The translations under genes and the position numbers were made by a program. The notes under the pieces were generated by a model. That model made no database searches. It had not been told where the DNA came from and was given only the letters and a program-made list of their open reading frames with translations. Shown here piece after piece: positions 15,480 through 23,378 of a stretch of 64,000 nt of DNA (position 1 is the stretch's first letter; every line of letters begins with the position of its first letter). This DNA is from Candidatus Melainabacteria bacterium (lineage in GTDB: Bacteria > Cyanobacteriota > Vampirovibrionia > Obscuribacterales > Obscuribacteraceae). The stretch is taken from the NCBI GenBank assembly GCA_016716405.1, contig JADJWK010000001.1, positions 1,426,001 through 1,490,000 on the forward strand, given 5' to 3'.

Positions 15480-16907
15480 CTATCCGAGCTTCACCATCTC
15501 GTGGACATTGCCTCTCACCGGCACTTTGCTCATGGCGAACTTGCCGTCTTGTTTCGTCAACTGCATCGGGATTCCATGCCTGGGCTGCAGAGTGACCAGG
15601 ACCTTGCGCTCGATCAACGAATTGGGCACGACTGTGAGGCGGTAACGGCTCAGAATCGTTGAGAAAGTGATCTTCATGATGAGATAAGCAAGAGACCCGC
15701 CGAGACAGGCATGAGCGCCGGCGCCGAAGGGGAGATACTCGAAATTAGTCGGTTTTATCGTCAGCCAGCGATCCGGGTTGAAGCGCTCGGGCTCCTCGTA
15801 GATCTCGGGCATATGATGGGTCATATAGTGGCTGAAAGCGATGGTGCTTCCCTGGGGCATCTCATATCGATCGAGCTCGATATCTTTGCTCAGGACGCGG
15901 TAGGCATACACGGGGGGGGCGAAAAGGCGCAGTCCTTCTTTCATCACTCGCTCGAGAACCGTGAGCTTCTCGAGATCCTCATAAGCGGGGATCCTGCCGT
16001 CGAGCACCTCCTGCAGGTGCTCGTGGACCGAGGTCATGATCTCCGGGTGCTGGGAGAGAAGGAAGAGAATCCAGGACATGGAATTGGCAGTGGTCTCGTA
16101 GCTGGCGGCAAAGAGGAAGTTGACCTGACCGACCAGCTCGGCGTCGGTGAAGGGCGCGCTCTCGTCATCGCCGGCTCTCAGAAGGAGAGAGAGCACGTCC
16201 TGATCGTTTTCGCTCAGGCTCTCGCGTTTCTGCTTGATCAGATCGAGGAGCCTGACCTCGACTCGCTCCGCCAGCTTGAGCATGCGCTGGTAAGGAAAAC
16301 CGGGCAGGTCCACCGGCATGAGCCGGGCCGGAAAAGAGATATTGACCGAGAACCACTCTTCCATGAGGTCCGCCACCGAAAGCGCCGTGTTGACATCGGA
16401 AAGCCCCAGGAGCATTTTGATGGAGATCCGCTTGGTGAGCTGAGTGAGCTCTTGCCAGATGTCGATGACCTGGCCGTCGGTCCAGCCATCGACCATTTCT
16501 TTCACCAGTGCCGCAACAGGCTGGTGGTAGGTAGGCACGGTCTTGTAATGGAAAGGCATGCTAACCAGGCGGCGCACACGCTTGTGGGCTTCGCCGTTCA
16601 TGCTCAGAAGTCCGACTCCGATGCGGTTGTTGGCGGATTCACGCGGTCCGGGCTGGGTGATGCCGGCGTTGAGATAAGTGTCGGCTTCGCTCAAGATCTG
16701 CTGGTTGTAGCGCGGGCCGAAAGCGAACACCATGCCCCGGGGCACTTCTCTGACCAGGGCTGCCACGTCGCCATACTCCCGGCGGAGCATGATCATATAG
16801 CCTATTGGGTCCCGCATGAAATTGATGAGATTGCCTTTGGAGCCGAGAATCGGCATCGGGGCGGGACCCGGAATGCTTTTTGCCGGCATCAGGACTTTCT
16901 GGGTCAT
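15480..16907 (-). CDS. Cytochrome P450
   Basis: 475 residues. Visible: I-helix AASYETT (267-273, oxygen activation), ExxR as EGLR (Glu324, Arg327), FNPDRW, and the heme-ligand loop FGAGAHACLGG with Cys401. No membrane anchor is seen, so it is a soluble bacterial monooxygenase. The ATG overlaps the stop of the SDR gene by four bases (ATGA), so the two are translated together. No ferredoxin or reductase gene is near. The substrate is unknown; a hydrophobic lipid or terpenoid is a reasonable guess only. Confidence 0.93.
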   Translation of the reverse strand: MTQKVLMPAKSIPGPAPMPILGSKGNLINFMRDPIGYMIMLRREYGDVAALVREVPRGMVFAFGPRYNQQILSEADTYLNAGITQPGPRESANNRIGVGLLSMNGEAHKRVRRLVSMPFHYKTVPTYHQPVAALVKEMVDGWTDGQVIDIWQELTQLTKRISIKMLLGLSDVNTALSVADLMEEWFSVNISFPARLMPVDLPGFPYQRMLKLAERVEVRLLDLIKQKRESLSENDQDVLSLLLRAGDDESAPFTDAELVGQVNFLFAASYETTANSMSWILFLLSQHPEIMTSVHEHLQEVLDGRIPAYEDLEKLTVLERVMKEGLRLFAPPVYAYRVLSKDIELDRYEMPQGSTIAFSHYMTHHMPEIYEEPERFNPDRWLTIKPTNFEYLPFGAGAHACLGGSLAYLIMKITFSTILSRYRLTVVPNSLIERKVLVTLQPRHGIPMQLTKQDGKFAMSKVPVRGNVHEMVKLG

Positions 16908-17674
16908 TGTGTCGTCCAGCCTCCGTCAACCACCATGGCATGTCCGGTCATGAAAGAGGCCTCCTCGGAGGAGAGGAAGAGCACCGCCGAGGCTACTTCT
17001 TCCGGCTCTCCCAGCCTGCCTACCGGCTCCAGGGCGAGTATGGCGGCTTCCAGTTGCGGGGCCGCCTTGACAACATTCTCCACCATGGGTGTCTTGATCG
17101 GTCCCGGGCAGATCGCGTTGATTCGGATATTCTTCTTGGCATACTCCAGCGAAGCCGCCCGGGTGAGCCCGACAATGCCGTGCTTGCTGGCTGTATAGGC
17201 GGAGAGACCGGCCAGACCTACACAGCCGGCTATCGAGGCGGTGTTGACGATGGAGCCTCCGCCATTGGCCAGCATCGCTTTGAGCTCGTGCTTCATGCAG
17301 AGCCAGGTGCCTTTGAGGTTGATGTCAATGATCTTCTGGAATTCTTTCTCGTCCAGATCCGCCGAGGGTATTCTGGTGCCTTCGATTCCGGCGTTATTGT
17401 GGGCGCAGTCGAGCCTGCCGTAGGTCTCGAGAGCGCTGGCTACCAGGCGCTCTACTTCTTGACCGGAGGAGATGTCCGTCCTGACGAAAAACGCTTCCGC
17501 TCCCATCTCTCTTGCCCGGGCTGCAGTCGCTTCGCCCTGCTCGCCCTCCAGATCGGCCAGAACCAGCCTGGCGCCTTCCCTGGCGAAGGCCAGGGCGGTC
17601 GCTTTGCCGATTCCCGAGGCGGCTCCGGTGACCAGGACTACTTTGTTTTGAAATTTGCCAGACTTGCCAGACAT
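16904..17674 (-). CDS. Short-chain dehydrogenase/reductase (SDR)
   Basis: 256 residues of classical SDR type: cofactor motif TGAASGIG (16-23), NNAG (93-96), catalytic Ser147, Tyr160 and Lys164 (YTASK), and the closing VDGGWTTQ. Asp41 after the second beta strand suggests NAD(H) rather than NADP(H). It is the upstream partner of the P450 in a two-gene operon with a four-base overlap; the pair likely performs sequential hydroxylation and alcohol oxidation, or the reverse, on one substrate. Confidence 0.92.
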   Translation of the reverse strand: MSGKSGKFQNKVVLVTGAASGIGKATALAFAREGARLVLADLEGEQGEATAARAREMGAEAFFVRTDISSGQEVERLVASALETYGRLDCAHNNAGIEGTRIPSADLDEKEFQKIIDINLKGTWLCMKHELKAMLANGGGSIVNTASIAGCVGLAGLSAYTASKHGIVGLTRAASLEYAKKNIRINAICPGPIKTPMVENVVKAAPQLEAAILALEPVGRLGEPEEVASAVLFLSSEEASFMTGHAMVVDGGWTTQ

Positions 17675-17740
17675 AGTGAGGAGATTATAGGCTGATGAAT
17701 CGGGCTTTCGGATTACGTCACTCTTAACTGGCCTGGTTAC

Positions 17741-18535
17741 TTATTTTTGACTCAATTTGTAAGCGAGCGGTCTGCTCAATATCCAGACCCCGCTCTGGCT
17801 GCCCTCTGTGTAGGAGCCAACCAGCATATCGCCGCCCACATGAGTGTCCGGTCTGAAGATTGCTTCTCCGGAAGTCTTGTTCCAGGGGGCGAAATACTCG
17901 AGCTTCATGAAACCGCCACTTGGATTTTTCATGAAACTGCCTTTCTTTATCTGTCCGAGCTTGCCATCCTGTCTCTTGAATGTTCCTTTGAAGCCGATCA
18001 CCGCACCGAGAGTGGTGCCCTCCAGATTGACCTCGCCGAAGGTCGAGTCCCACTTGCCGAGCACCTGAAAATTCTTGGAGCCCCTCTTTGTCAGCGGTCC
18101 TCTTGCGTGGGGCAGCTCGCCCCGCAAGAGAGCGAGCTGCCCTGTCTTTCTGGTGAGCGTCCAGTCTCCCGACTGTCCCGCTTCGAAATATCGGCCGACT
18201 ATCTTGTTTTCGGCGGGTTTCACCGCCATCTCGGCAAACCCGTACATCTTGCGCCAGGGCATGTAATACTCCAGGCTCAGAAGACCGGAGCCTTTGTTGG
18301 GATTGAGCCTGCCATAGACAATCTGTCCCTGGTTCTCGCCGTTCTGCCAGGTACCGGTTACCACTACTTCACCAGCATCGTCCTTGCCGTCCATCTTGAG
18401 AGTCATCGGTCCGAAGGTAGAGTCCCAGGTGCCTCCGATATCGTAGATAACACCGGCTGCCCGGGCGCTGCCGGGAAATCCGAGAAGCACAATCGAAAGA
18501 AGAGCGAGGAGGAGGAAGGACGAGATGCGGTGCAT
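17741..18535 (-). CDS. Exported protein with two copies of a beta domain
   Basis: 264 residues from the ATG at 18535, which has AGGAG nine bases upstream; an in-frame start at 18568 would overlap the glycosyltransferase gene and adds residues ahead of the signal peptide. A Sec signal peptide (MHRISSFLLLALLSIVLLGF) is followed by two similar domains of about 100 residues. Each starts with G-x-WDSTFG, has GQI, SLEYY/LEYF and PW, and ends with QSG-WxLxR. It lies just behind the glycosyltransferase gene on the same strand. I do not recognise the family. Confidence 0.7.
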   Translation of the reverse strand: MHRISSFLLLALLSIVLLGFPGSARAAGVIYDIGGTWDSTFGPMTLKMDGKDDAGEVVVTGTWQNGENQGQIVYGRLNPNKGSGLLSLEYYMPWRKMYGFAEMAVKPAENKIVGRYFEAGQSGDWTLTRKTGQLALLRGELPHARGPLTKRGSKNFQVLGKWDSTFGEVNLEGTTLGAVIGFKGTFKRQDGKLGQIKKGSFMKNPSGGFMKLEYFAPWNKTSGEAIFRPDTHVGGDMLVGSYTEGSQSGVWILSRPLAYKLSQK

Positions 18536-18564
18536 GCGTGGCGCTCCTGCTTGAGGGTTCTGAA

Positions 18565-19632
18565 TCACTTCAGTATAAACGCTCGATCCTCTTTGAGCAG
18601 TTTCTGAAAAATATCGACATAAGAAACCGCCATTTTCTCTTTGCTGAATAGCTTCTCCACTCGCCTGCGGCAGGTCTCGGGCTTTATGGATTCGATCTCG
18701 GGAAAACGCTCGGCCAGCTCATCGACAGATTGCCCGATAACGGCGGTCTCGCCGTCCGAGAGCACTTCACTGACCGAGCCCCGGGCAAGGGCCAGGCACG
18801 GAGTGCCGCAGGCGAGAGCCTCGGCCATGACAAGCCCGAAAGGCTCATCGAAATTGATCGGATAAGCGACCGCGATGGCACCGGAGTAGAGCTCCTGCTT
18901 CTCCCGGGCGCCGACCTCGCCGACATACTCTATATCGCCTTTGAGTTCTGGTTTGACATGCTCGTCGAAATAAGCCTGATCGCGCCGGTCAACCTTGCCG
19001 GCGACCTTCAGAGGCAGACCCAGCCGCCGGGCCAGCTCGATGGCTTCGCGGGCGCCTTTGTCGTGGCAGATGCGTCCAAGAAAGAGGAGGAACTCGCGCT
19101 TTTTCTTGGAGTCGAGCTCATAGGAGTCCAGATCGATGCCATTATAAATGGTGGCAACATAATTGAGATCGTCCGGAAGATTCAGGCGCCGGTAGGCATG
19201 GCTGATGGAGACATAGGGAAGGTGCCCGTAGCGGAGATAGATGTCCCTGCAGTATTCTCTGACCGGGTTGTGGTTGGTGGTGACACAGGGGACTCCCTTG
19301 TCCCGGGCGATCCGATCGAGAGCAGGGAGCGCCGACCAGCTCATGTGGTTGTGGATGATATCGAACTCGCCGGCCATCTTCTCGAGCTCGATGAGAGTGC
19401 GCATGTCATAGGCAGCCCAGCGGGATTGAGGAATGTCCGGATCGGTGCGCAAGCTCTTGTCGGTAATGCTCACGAGTCTGGCGCCGGTCTTCGAATCGCC
19501 GCTGGCGAAAAGAGTGACTTCGTGACCCTGTTTCAAAAGCTCGCTGGTGAGCAGATCCACCACGATTTCCGTGCCGCCGTATCCACCGGGGGGGACGCTT
19601 TCCACGGATGAGGCCAGTTGAGCGATTCGCAT
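18565..19632 (-). CDS. Family 4 glycosyltransferase
   Basis: 355 residues, GT-B fold. The N-terminal domain opens with PPGGYGGTE (acceptor-side glycine loop) and contains FDIIHNHM; the C-terminal domain has FLLFLGRICHDKGA, LKVAGK, and the nucleotide-sugar site NFDEPFGLVMAEALACGTP. This is the pattern of GT4 enzymes, which transfer a sugar with retention. Donor and acceptor are unknown. It lies 29 bases upstream of the duplicated-domain exported protein. Confidence 0.9.
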   Translation of the reverse strand: MRIAQLASSVESVPPGGYGGTEIVVDLLTSELLKQGHEVTLFASGDSKTGARLVSITDKSLRTDPDIPQSRWAAYDMRTLIELEKMAGEFDIIHNHMSWSALPALDRIARDKGVPCVTTNHNPVREYCRDIYLRYGHLPYVSISHAYRRLNLPDDLNYVATIYNGIDLDSYELDSKKKREFLLFLGRICHDKGAREAIELARRLGLPLKVAGKVDRRDQAYFDEHVKPELKGDIEYVGEVGAREKQELYSGAIAVAYPINFDEPFGLVMAEALACGTPCLALARGSVSEVLSDGETAVIGQSVDELAERFPEIESIKPETCRRRVEKLFSKEKMAVSYVDIFQKLLKEDRAFILK

Positions 19633-19717
19633 AATCGTCCTCTTTTGCGCTGTTACGGTGTTATTATTCGAGCTATTATACTAACGTTGCTACGTTGCAA
19701 TTTTCTCGTACCCGGAG

Positions 19718-20170
19718 ATGCTGATGTCTGCCATCAAGTTTGTTGTCACTTTCCTTGCCGTTCTCATGATCTCGGCGGTCTTTCTTCCACCGCTCCAGTG
19801 CGGCGCCGAGCCCGCGGTGAGCTGGCGGGATGGCTTGAAGATCAGTGTTCCTGTGGCGACAAAGGCCAGAAAGAGCATATTCGTCTTTCTCTACGACTCG
19901 AGTTGCGGCGTCTGCAAGCGGCTCGAGTCGCAGCTTTTCGTGGAGCCCGAGGTGGCGAAGTATTTGAGGGACCGTTTCGTCTGTGTCAGGCTCGAGTTTC
20001 ACGAGGAGGAAGGCGCAGCCCTGGTGAAGCAATACGGCATTCGAGGCGTGCCCTGCTTGATGGTCTTCGGACCGGACGGCAAGCTGCGTGCCTTCAAGAG
20101 CTGCGCTCCCAATACTGCCGAAGAGTTCGTCGAGCGCCTCAATCAGCTCGATGAAGGCAAGAGCATCTGA
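19718..20170 (+). CDS. Exported thioredoxin-fold protein
   Basis: 150 residues with a signal peptide or N-terminal anchor (about 1-29). The active site is Cys63-Gly-Val-Cys66 after FLYDSS, and the cis-Pro is in GIRGVPCLMVFG. A third cysteine follows the cis-Pro directly, which is uncommon. It resembles thioredoxin_7/DsbD-gamma-like proteins that reduce or isomerise disulfides outside the cytoplasm. Single gene, divergent from the glycosyltransferase. The upstream TTATTATTCGAGCTATTATAC stretch is AT-rich and may hold the promoter. Confidence 0.8.
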   Translation: MLMSAIKFVVTFLAVLMISAVFLPPLQCGAEPAVSWRDGLKISVPVATKARKSIFVFLYDSSCGVCKRLESQLFVEPEVAKYLRDRFVCVRLEFHEEEGAALVKQYGIRGVPCLMVFGPDGKLRAFKSCAPNTAEEFVERLNQLDEGKSI

Positions 20171-20182
20171 GCTCTTGATAAA

Positions 20183-20545
20183 TCACCGCGAGGTCGTCTG
20201 CACGGCAGGAGCTCTGTATGGTAGAGCTGCCCTGTAGAGAGTGCTTGGCGAAGGCTCATATCTGACCAGGATCTTTTCCATGGTGAGAAGCATCCGGGCC
20301 AGGTCCGTGAGCTGAGGGAGCGATACGGTTCTGGCCTTCGGGAAATCCTCTCGGGCGATGCTCTCGGCGGTCTCGCCGTCTATGGTGGCGATAGAAAAAT
20401 CCGGCGAATTCAATTTGTCCAGGTTGCCGTGGCCGAAGCGCTGGTCTCCTTTGCGGGCGTATACGAAGATCGGGTTGAAAAATAACGGATCGCTGAAATC
20501 GGCTTGCTTGGCTCGGTTCGCATTGGTCCAGATGGGGGTGCTCAC
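20183..20545 (-). pseudogene. Remnant of an ABC-type amino-acid-like solute-binding protein
   Basis: The frame reads like the middle of a family 3 solute-binding protein: AKQADFSDPLFFNPIFVYARKGD, then FSIATIDGETAESIARED and VSLPQLTDLARMLLTMEK. A complete protein would have over 100 residues before this, with a signal peptide, and some 60-80 after it. Here the upstream frame is closed by a TAA and the sequence after LLTMEK no longer matches. It is a decayed gene or an assembly break; it abuts the damaged region at 20640. The GTG at 20545 is only the first available start. Confidence 0.6.
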
Positions 20546-20639
20546 TATGTCGTGACTGTCATGGGGGACCCGTTAGTAAATGATCGAGCTCAGGGCTTGA
20601 GAATCGAAGGACCAGAGTATAGCGCATATAGCGACCGGG

Positions 20640-20890
20640 CCAGTGGCAGATCCATTGCCTTCGCGCGCGCGCGGCCCGCGGGGCGGTTTGTTTGGTTGTT
20701 GGGGTGGCCGCGGGCGGCGGGTGTTTTGGCTGCGGCGGGAAGAGGGGGGGGGGGGGGCGGGGGGGGTTGGGGGGGCGGCGTTTTTTTTCCCCGTTTTTCC
20801 CCCTTGCGCCCCACCCGGCCCCCCCCCGGCGCCCCCCCCGGTTCCCCCCCGGGGGGGGGGGGGGGGGGGGGGGGTGCCCGGCCGGCCGGC
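20640..20890. other. G/C homopolymer tract, probably unreliable sequence
   Basis: Dense runs of G, C and T (for example 14 G near 20744, eight T near 20780, and over 20 G near 20850) with almost no A. Nothing else in the window looks like this. All frames through it give only Gly/Pro/Phe low complexity. The sharp boundaries and its position between two truncated genes suggest a sequencing or assembly artefact rather than biology. Confidence 0.7.
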
Positions 20891-21118
20891 GGGGGCTCGA
20901 CAGATCGCCAGGTTGTCTTCTTCGATTCCGGCTCGGAGTTCGGACACGCTGCCGGCCAGTTCGGAAGTCTTGAAACTGGTCAAGAGTCTGGTGCCGTATC
21001 CGGTGCCTCGTAGTGACGGGGCAACTACCAGACCGATCCAGCCCAGGATGTGGGTGTATTTCTTACTCGACTGGCCCAGCGCTCGCGAGTGTACGTAACC
21101 CGGTATCGACGAAAGCTT
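20890..21118 (-). pseudogene. GNAT acetyltransferase remnant
   Basis: Reading the minus strand from 21118, an open frame contains GWIGLVVAPSLRGTGYGTRL, the acetyl-CoA pyrophosphate loop of GNAT enzymes (R-G-T-G-Y-G), and then GIEEDNLAICRA, typical of the next helix. The N-terminal strands are missing because a TAG, the stop of the gene at 21125, closes the frame, and the C-terminus runs into the homopolymer tract. It is a broken gene, or one whose ends were lost in assembly. Confidence 0.6.
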
Positions 21119-21124
21119 CAGTGA

Positions 21125-21616
21125 CTACGACAGTTTCGGCTTGTCGGCGAAGCGATTGGGGTCAGGGGCGGCGGTGCGGCGCTGGATGAAGGCGCGCATC
21201 ACTTCGTTCTGCTCGGCTAGACTGCGGCTGCCGGCGATGGGCTGGTCGCCGAAAATGTCGTCGAAGGTGATGTCGAGGATGTCTCGTTTGCCGCTGGCGA
21301 CTGAATCGTAAGCCCGACCTATGTTGCCGCCGATCTGAGCCATGCGCTGTCCGAGGCTCATTTTGTTTTGCCTGGTCCAGATGTCGATGGCCTGGTCGCC
21401 TTTGTCATATCGCCGGACTTCACCCATGAGAGAGATGCATTCTCTCGAAAGATCGCCAGCCGCGTCGGTGGAGAAATCCACATCGACTCCGGCACAGGAG
21501 CCATAGCCCCGGTCCTGGAAATTGTCGCTGCGGCGGTGATTGGCTATGTCCATGACGGAATCCTCGAAAATAACGGTGGCTGGTAAGGGAGGCAGGGGAA
21601 GAGAGACTTGCCCCAT
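21125..21616 (-). CDS. Hypothetical protein
   Basis: 163 residues, soluble, acidic to neutral, no signal peptide. It has a few helical stretches (SLGQRMAQIGGNIGRAYDSVA, SLAEQNEVMRAFIQRR) and two cysteines near residues 41 and 60. An internal ATG at residue 22 is an alternative start. I do not recognise it. It is divergent from the MNIO operon. Confidence 0.5.
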   Translation of the reverse strand: MGQVSLPLPPLPATVIFEDSVMDIANHRRSDNFQDRGYGSCAGVDVDFSTDAAGDLSRECISLMGEVRRYDKGDQAIDIWTRQNKMSLGQRMAQIGGNIGRAYDSVASGKRDILDITFDDIFGDQPIAGSRSLAEQNEVMRAFIQRRTAAPDPNRFADKPKLS

Positions 21617-21719
21617 GAGACGAGCATAGGGTGCTGCGGTTATTGATTGGTGACTGAGGAGTTACAGAGTTGTGACCGGGGTAAGAAAGATGGGACGGCT
21701 TTTCGCGAGGAGCAATTAA

Positions 21720-22256
21720 ATGGACATCAAGAAGGCAGCCATTGTGGTCTCTCTGCTTTCCGGCCTGGCGCCGCCCTGTGCCGTGGCGGAGGAGCACGCG
21801 ACCGGTGATGATCTCAAAAAGCTCGAAGAGTCCCTCTCGATCGTCAATCTGCAGCGTTCTGCCGGGAAAATCCAGGAGTCCGATGCGGAACAGAAAAGGT
21901 TGCGGGACCAGGTTCTAAATGCCGCATCCCGAACAAAAAATGCCTCCGTCCTCCTGAGGCTGTCCCAGATTCTCGACCGTCTGGCGGCAGTATATTCCAG
22001 GGACTGGAACGATCACAGTAGTATGAACACAGCGTGCTCGCTCAAATTCGATGCTCTTTCGGTGATCGACCGTCTGCCGGAAAAGTCGCCCCAGCGGATA
22101 AGCGCTCACAGGTCAGCGGTTGCCTGGTTCAAGGGAGCGGGAAAGGTGTCTTACGCCGATTCGGAGACCAAGGTCCTTGCGAAGCTTCTCAATACGACCG
22201 ATCCCAATGTTCTTTTTCCTCCCCGGCGACCGTGCATAGCTTGCGGTAGAGGCTGA
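21720..22256 (+). CDS. Exported helical protein with C-terminal Cys-x-x-Cys tail; candidate MNIO substrate
   Basis: 178 residues. It has a Sec signal peptide (1-23, cleavage near AVA-EE), then a mainly helical charged body, then a compositionally distinct tail, FPPRRPCIACGRG, with Cys172 and Cys175 and two residues of Gly/Arg on each side. The MNIO gene begins 10 bases after its stop. MNIO (DUF692) enzymes modify cysteines of short precursors or of exported proteins such as bufferins. The position and Cys tail make this the best substrate candidate. Not recognised otherwise. Confidence 0.7.
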   Translation: MDIKKAAIVVSLLSGLAPPCAVAEEHATGDDLKKLEESLSIVNLQRSAGKIQESDAEQKRLRDQVLNAASRTKNASVLLRLSQILDRLAAVYSRDWNDHSSMNTACSLKFDALSVIDRLPEKSPQRISAHRSAVAWFKGAGKVSYADSETKVLAKLLNTTDPNVLFPPRRPCIACGRG

Positions 22257-22266
22257 TGTCTGTAAT

Positions 22267-23169
22267 ATGGTCGGTAAGATTGAATCGAGACACGTCTCGA
22301 GAACCTCGCCCCTGGTTGGCCTGTCGCTGATGCCCACGGAGGACTTTCGAGATTTCGCCTGGAATCTGGTGGACAGGGAAATGGTGGATGTCATCGAATG
22401 GAGCTTCGACATGATCTGGGAAGACGGCGAGATGACGCCCTCCTGGTGCGAATCACTCCTGGATGACTTCAGCGCCAGAGGCAGATTGCTCGGTCACGGA
22501 GTGACATTCTCGCCATTCTCCGGAGGTTTTTCCGAGCATCAGAAGTGGTGGCTGGAGCAATTGAGGGTGGAGTGTGATCGCCGGCGCTATATCCAGATAT
22601 CCGAGCACTTCGGTTTTATGGAGGCGGGAGCTTTTGTCGAGAGCGCGCCAATGCCGGTGCCGATGACTGAGGGTGCCATCTCTCTGGGTCGTCGTTGTCT
22701 CGAGGCCCTTGCCCAGTCGTCCGGGCGTCCTGTTGGGCTGGAGAACCTCGCTCTCGCGTTCTGTCTCGAGGATGTTCGCTGGCAGGGAAAATTTCTGGAG
22801 GAAGTTCTCTCCCGGGTGGACGGATTTCTCGTTCTCGATCTGCACAATCTCTACTGCCAGTCGGTGAATTTCGATGTTCCGATGAGCGAGCTGCTGGGCT
22901 CCTATCCTCTGGAGAGGGTACGGGAGCTACATATTTCAGGAGGCTCCTGGAGCGCGAGGCGATCCGGTACCGGACCGTCGATACGCAGAGACACCCATGA
23001 CGGACCGGTGCCCGAGCGGGTTTTCGAAATATTGCCCGAGGCCCTCGACCGGTGCCCCGCTCTCGAATATGTGATTTTCGAGCGTCTTGGAGGTACCATT
23101 GACGAGACCGGAGGAACCGAAGAGTTGATCCGGGACTATGAGAGAATTCTGGAGACGGTCGATGGATGA
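22267..23169 (+). CDS. DUF692 multinuclear iron oxidative enzyme (MNIO), MbnB/TglH-like
   Basis: 300 residues, TIM-barrel family. Candidate metal ligands and motifs lie in the usual order: GHG (His77), SEHFGF (Glu113, His114), LENL (Glu159, Asn160), DLHNLY (Asp191, His193, Asn194), ELHISGG (Glu220, His222), RDTHDGPVP (Asp242, His244, Asp245) and FERLG (Glu272). Characterised members (MbnB, TglH) use two or three irons to oxidatively rearrange cysteine residues. Here the enzyme is divergent from the common DUF692-DUF2063 pairs. It is sandwiched between an exported Cys-tailed protein and a small partner that overlaps its end by eight bases. Confidence 0.82.
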   Translation: MVGKIESRHVSRTSPLVGLSLMPTEDFRDFAWNLVDREMVDVIEWSFDMIWEDGEMTPSWCESLLDDFSARGRLLGHGVTFSPFSGGFSEHQKWWLEQLRVECDRRRYIQISEHFGFMEAGAFVESAPMPVPMTEGAISLGRRCLEALAQSSGRPVGLENLALAFCLEDVRWQGKFLEEVLSRVDGFLVLDLHNLYCQSVNFDVPMSELLGSYPLERVRELHISGGSWSARRSGTGPSIRRDTHDGPVPERVFEILPEALDRCPALEYVIFERLGGTIDETGGTEELIRDYERILETVDG

Positions 23170-23374
23170 ACAGGTCCTGCGAGAGTTTCAGGATTGTCTG
23201 GTGACCTTGCTCGCAGGGGAGGACGACCCGGAGGTCGTGGTCTCGGAGCTGATGATCGACAATCGCTTCGAGTCGCTCCGCGAGTATATTGCCGGTATGG
23301 ACACGGATATGGTGGCTGTAGCCATGGAGCTGGTACAGAAGTGGGGCCGTTCGAAGGACGAGGCTGAGATCTAG
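23162..23374 (+). CDS. Small acidic partner of the MNIO enzyme
   Basis: 70 residues from the ATG at 23162, overlapping the end of the MNIO gene by eight bases, so it is translationally coupled. It starts EQVLREFQDCLVTLL, then VVVSELMIDNRFESLREYIAGMD, and ends AMELVQKWGRSKDE. MNIO enzymes usually need a partner protein that binds the precursor leader; this is a plausible equivalent, though much shorter than MbnC or TglI. A longer frame starting at 23138 is rejected because it lies wholly within the MNIO gene. Confidence 0.7.
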   Translation: MDEQVLREFQDCLVTLLAGEDDPEVVVSELMIDNRFESLREYIAGMDTDMVAVAMELVQKWGRSKDEAEI

Positions 23375-23378
23375 GAGA

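Noticed and set aside
15711..17198. 495-codon plus-strand frame
   Set aside because: It is antisense to the P450 and SDR genes, which have full catalytic motifs; its translation has no recognisable domain.
20573..20983. 136-codon minus-strand frame through the homopolymer tract
   Set aside because: It starts inside the GNAT remnant and reads through Pro/Gly runs made of probable sequence errors, so it is not a gene.
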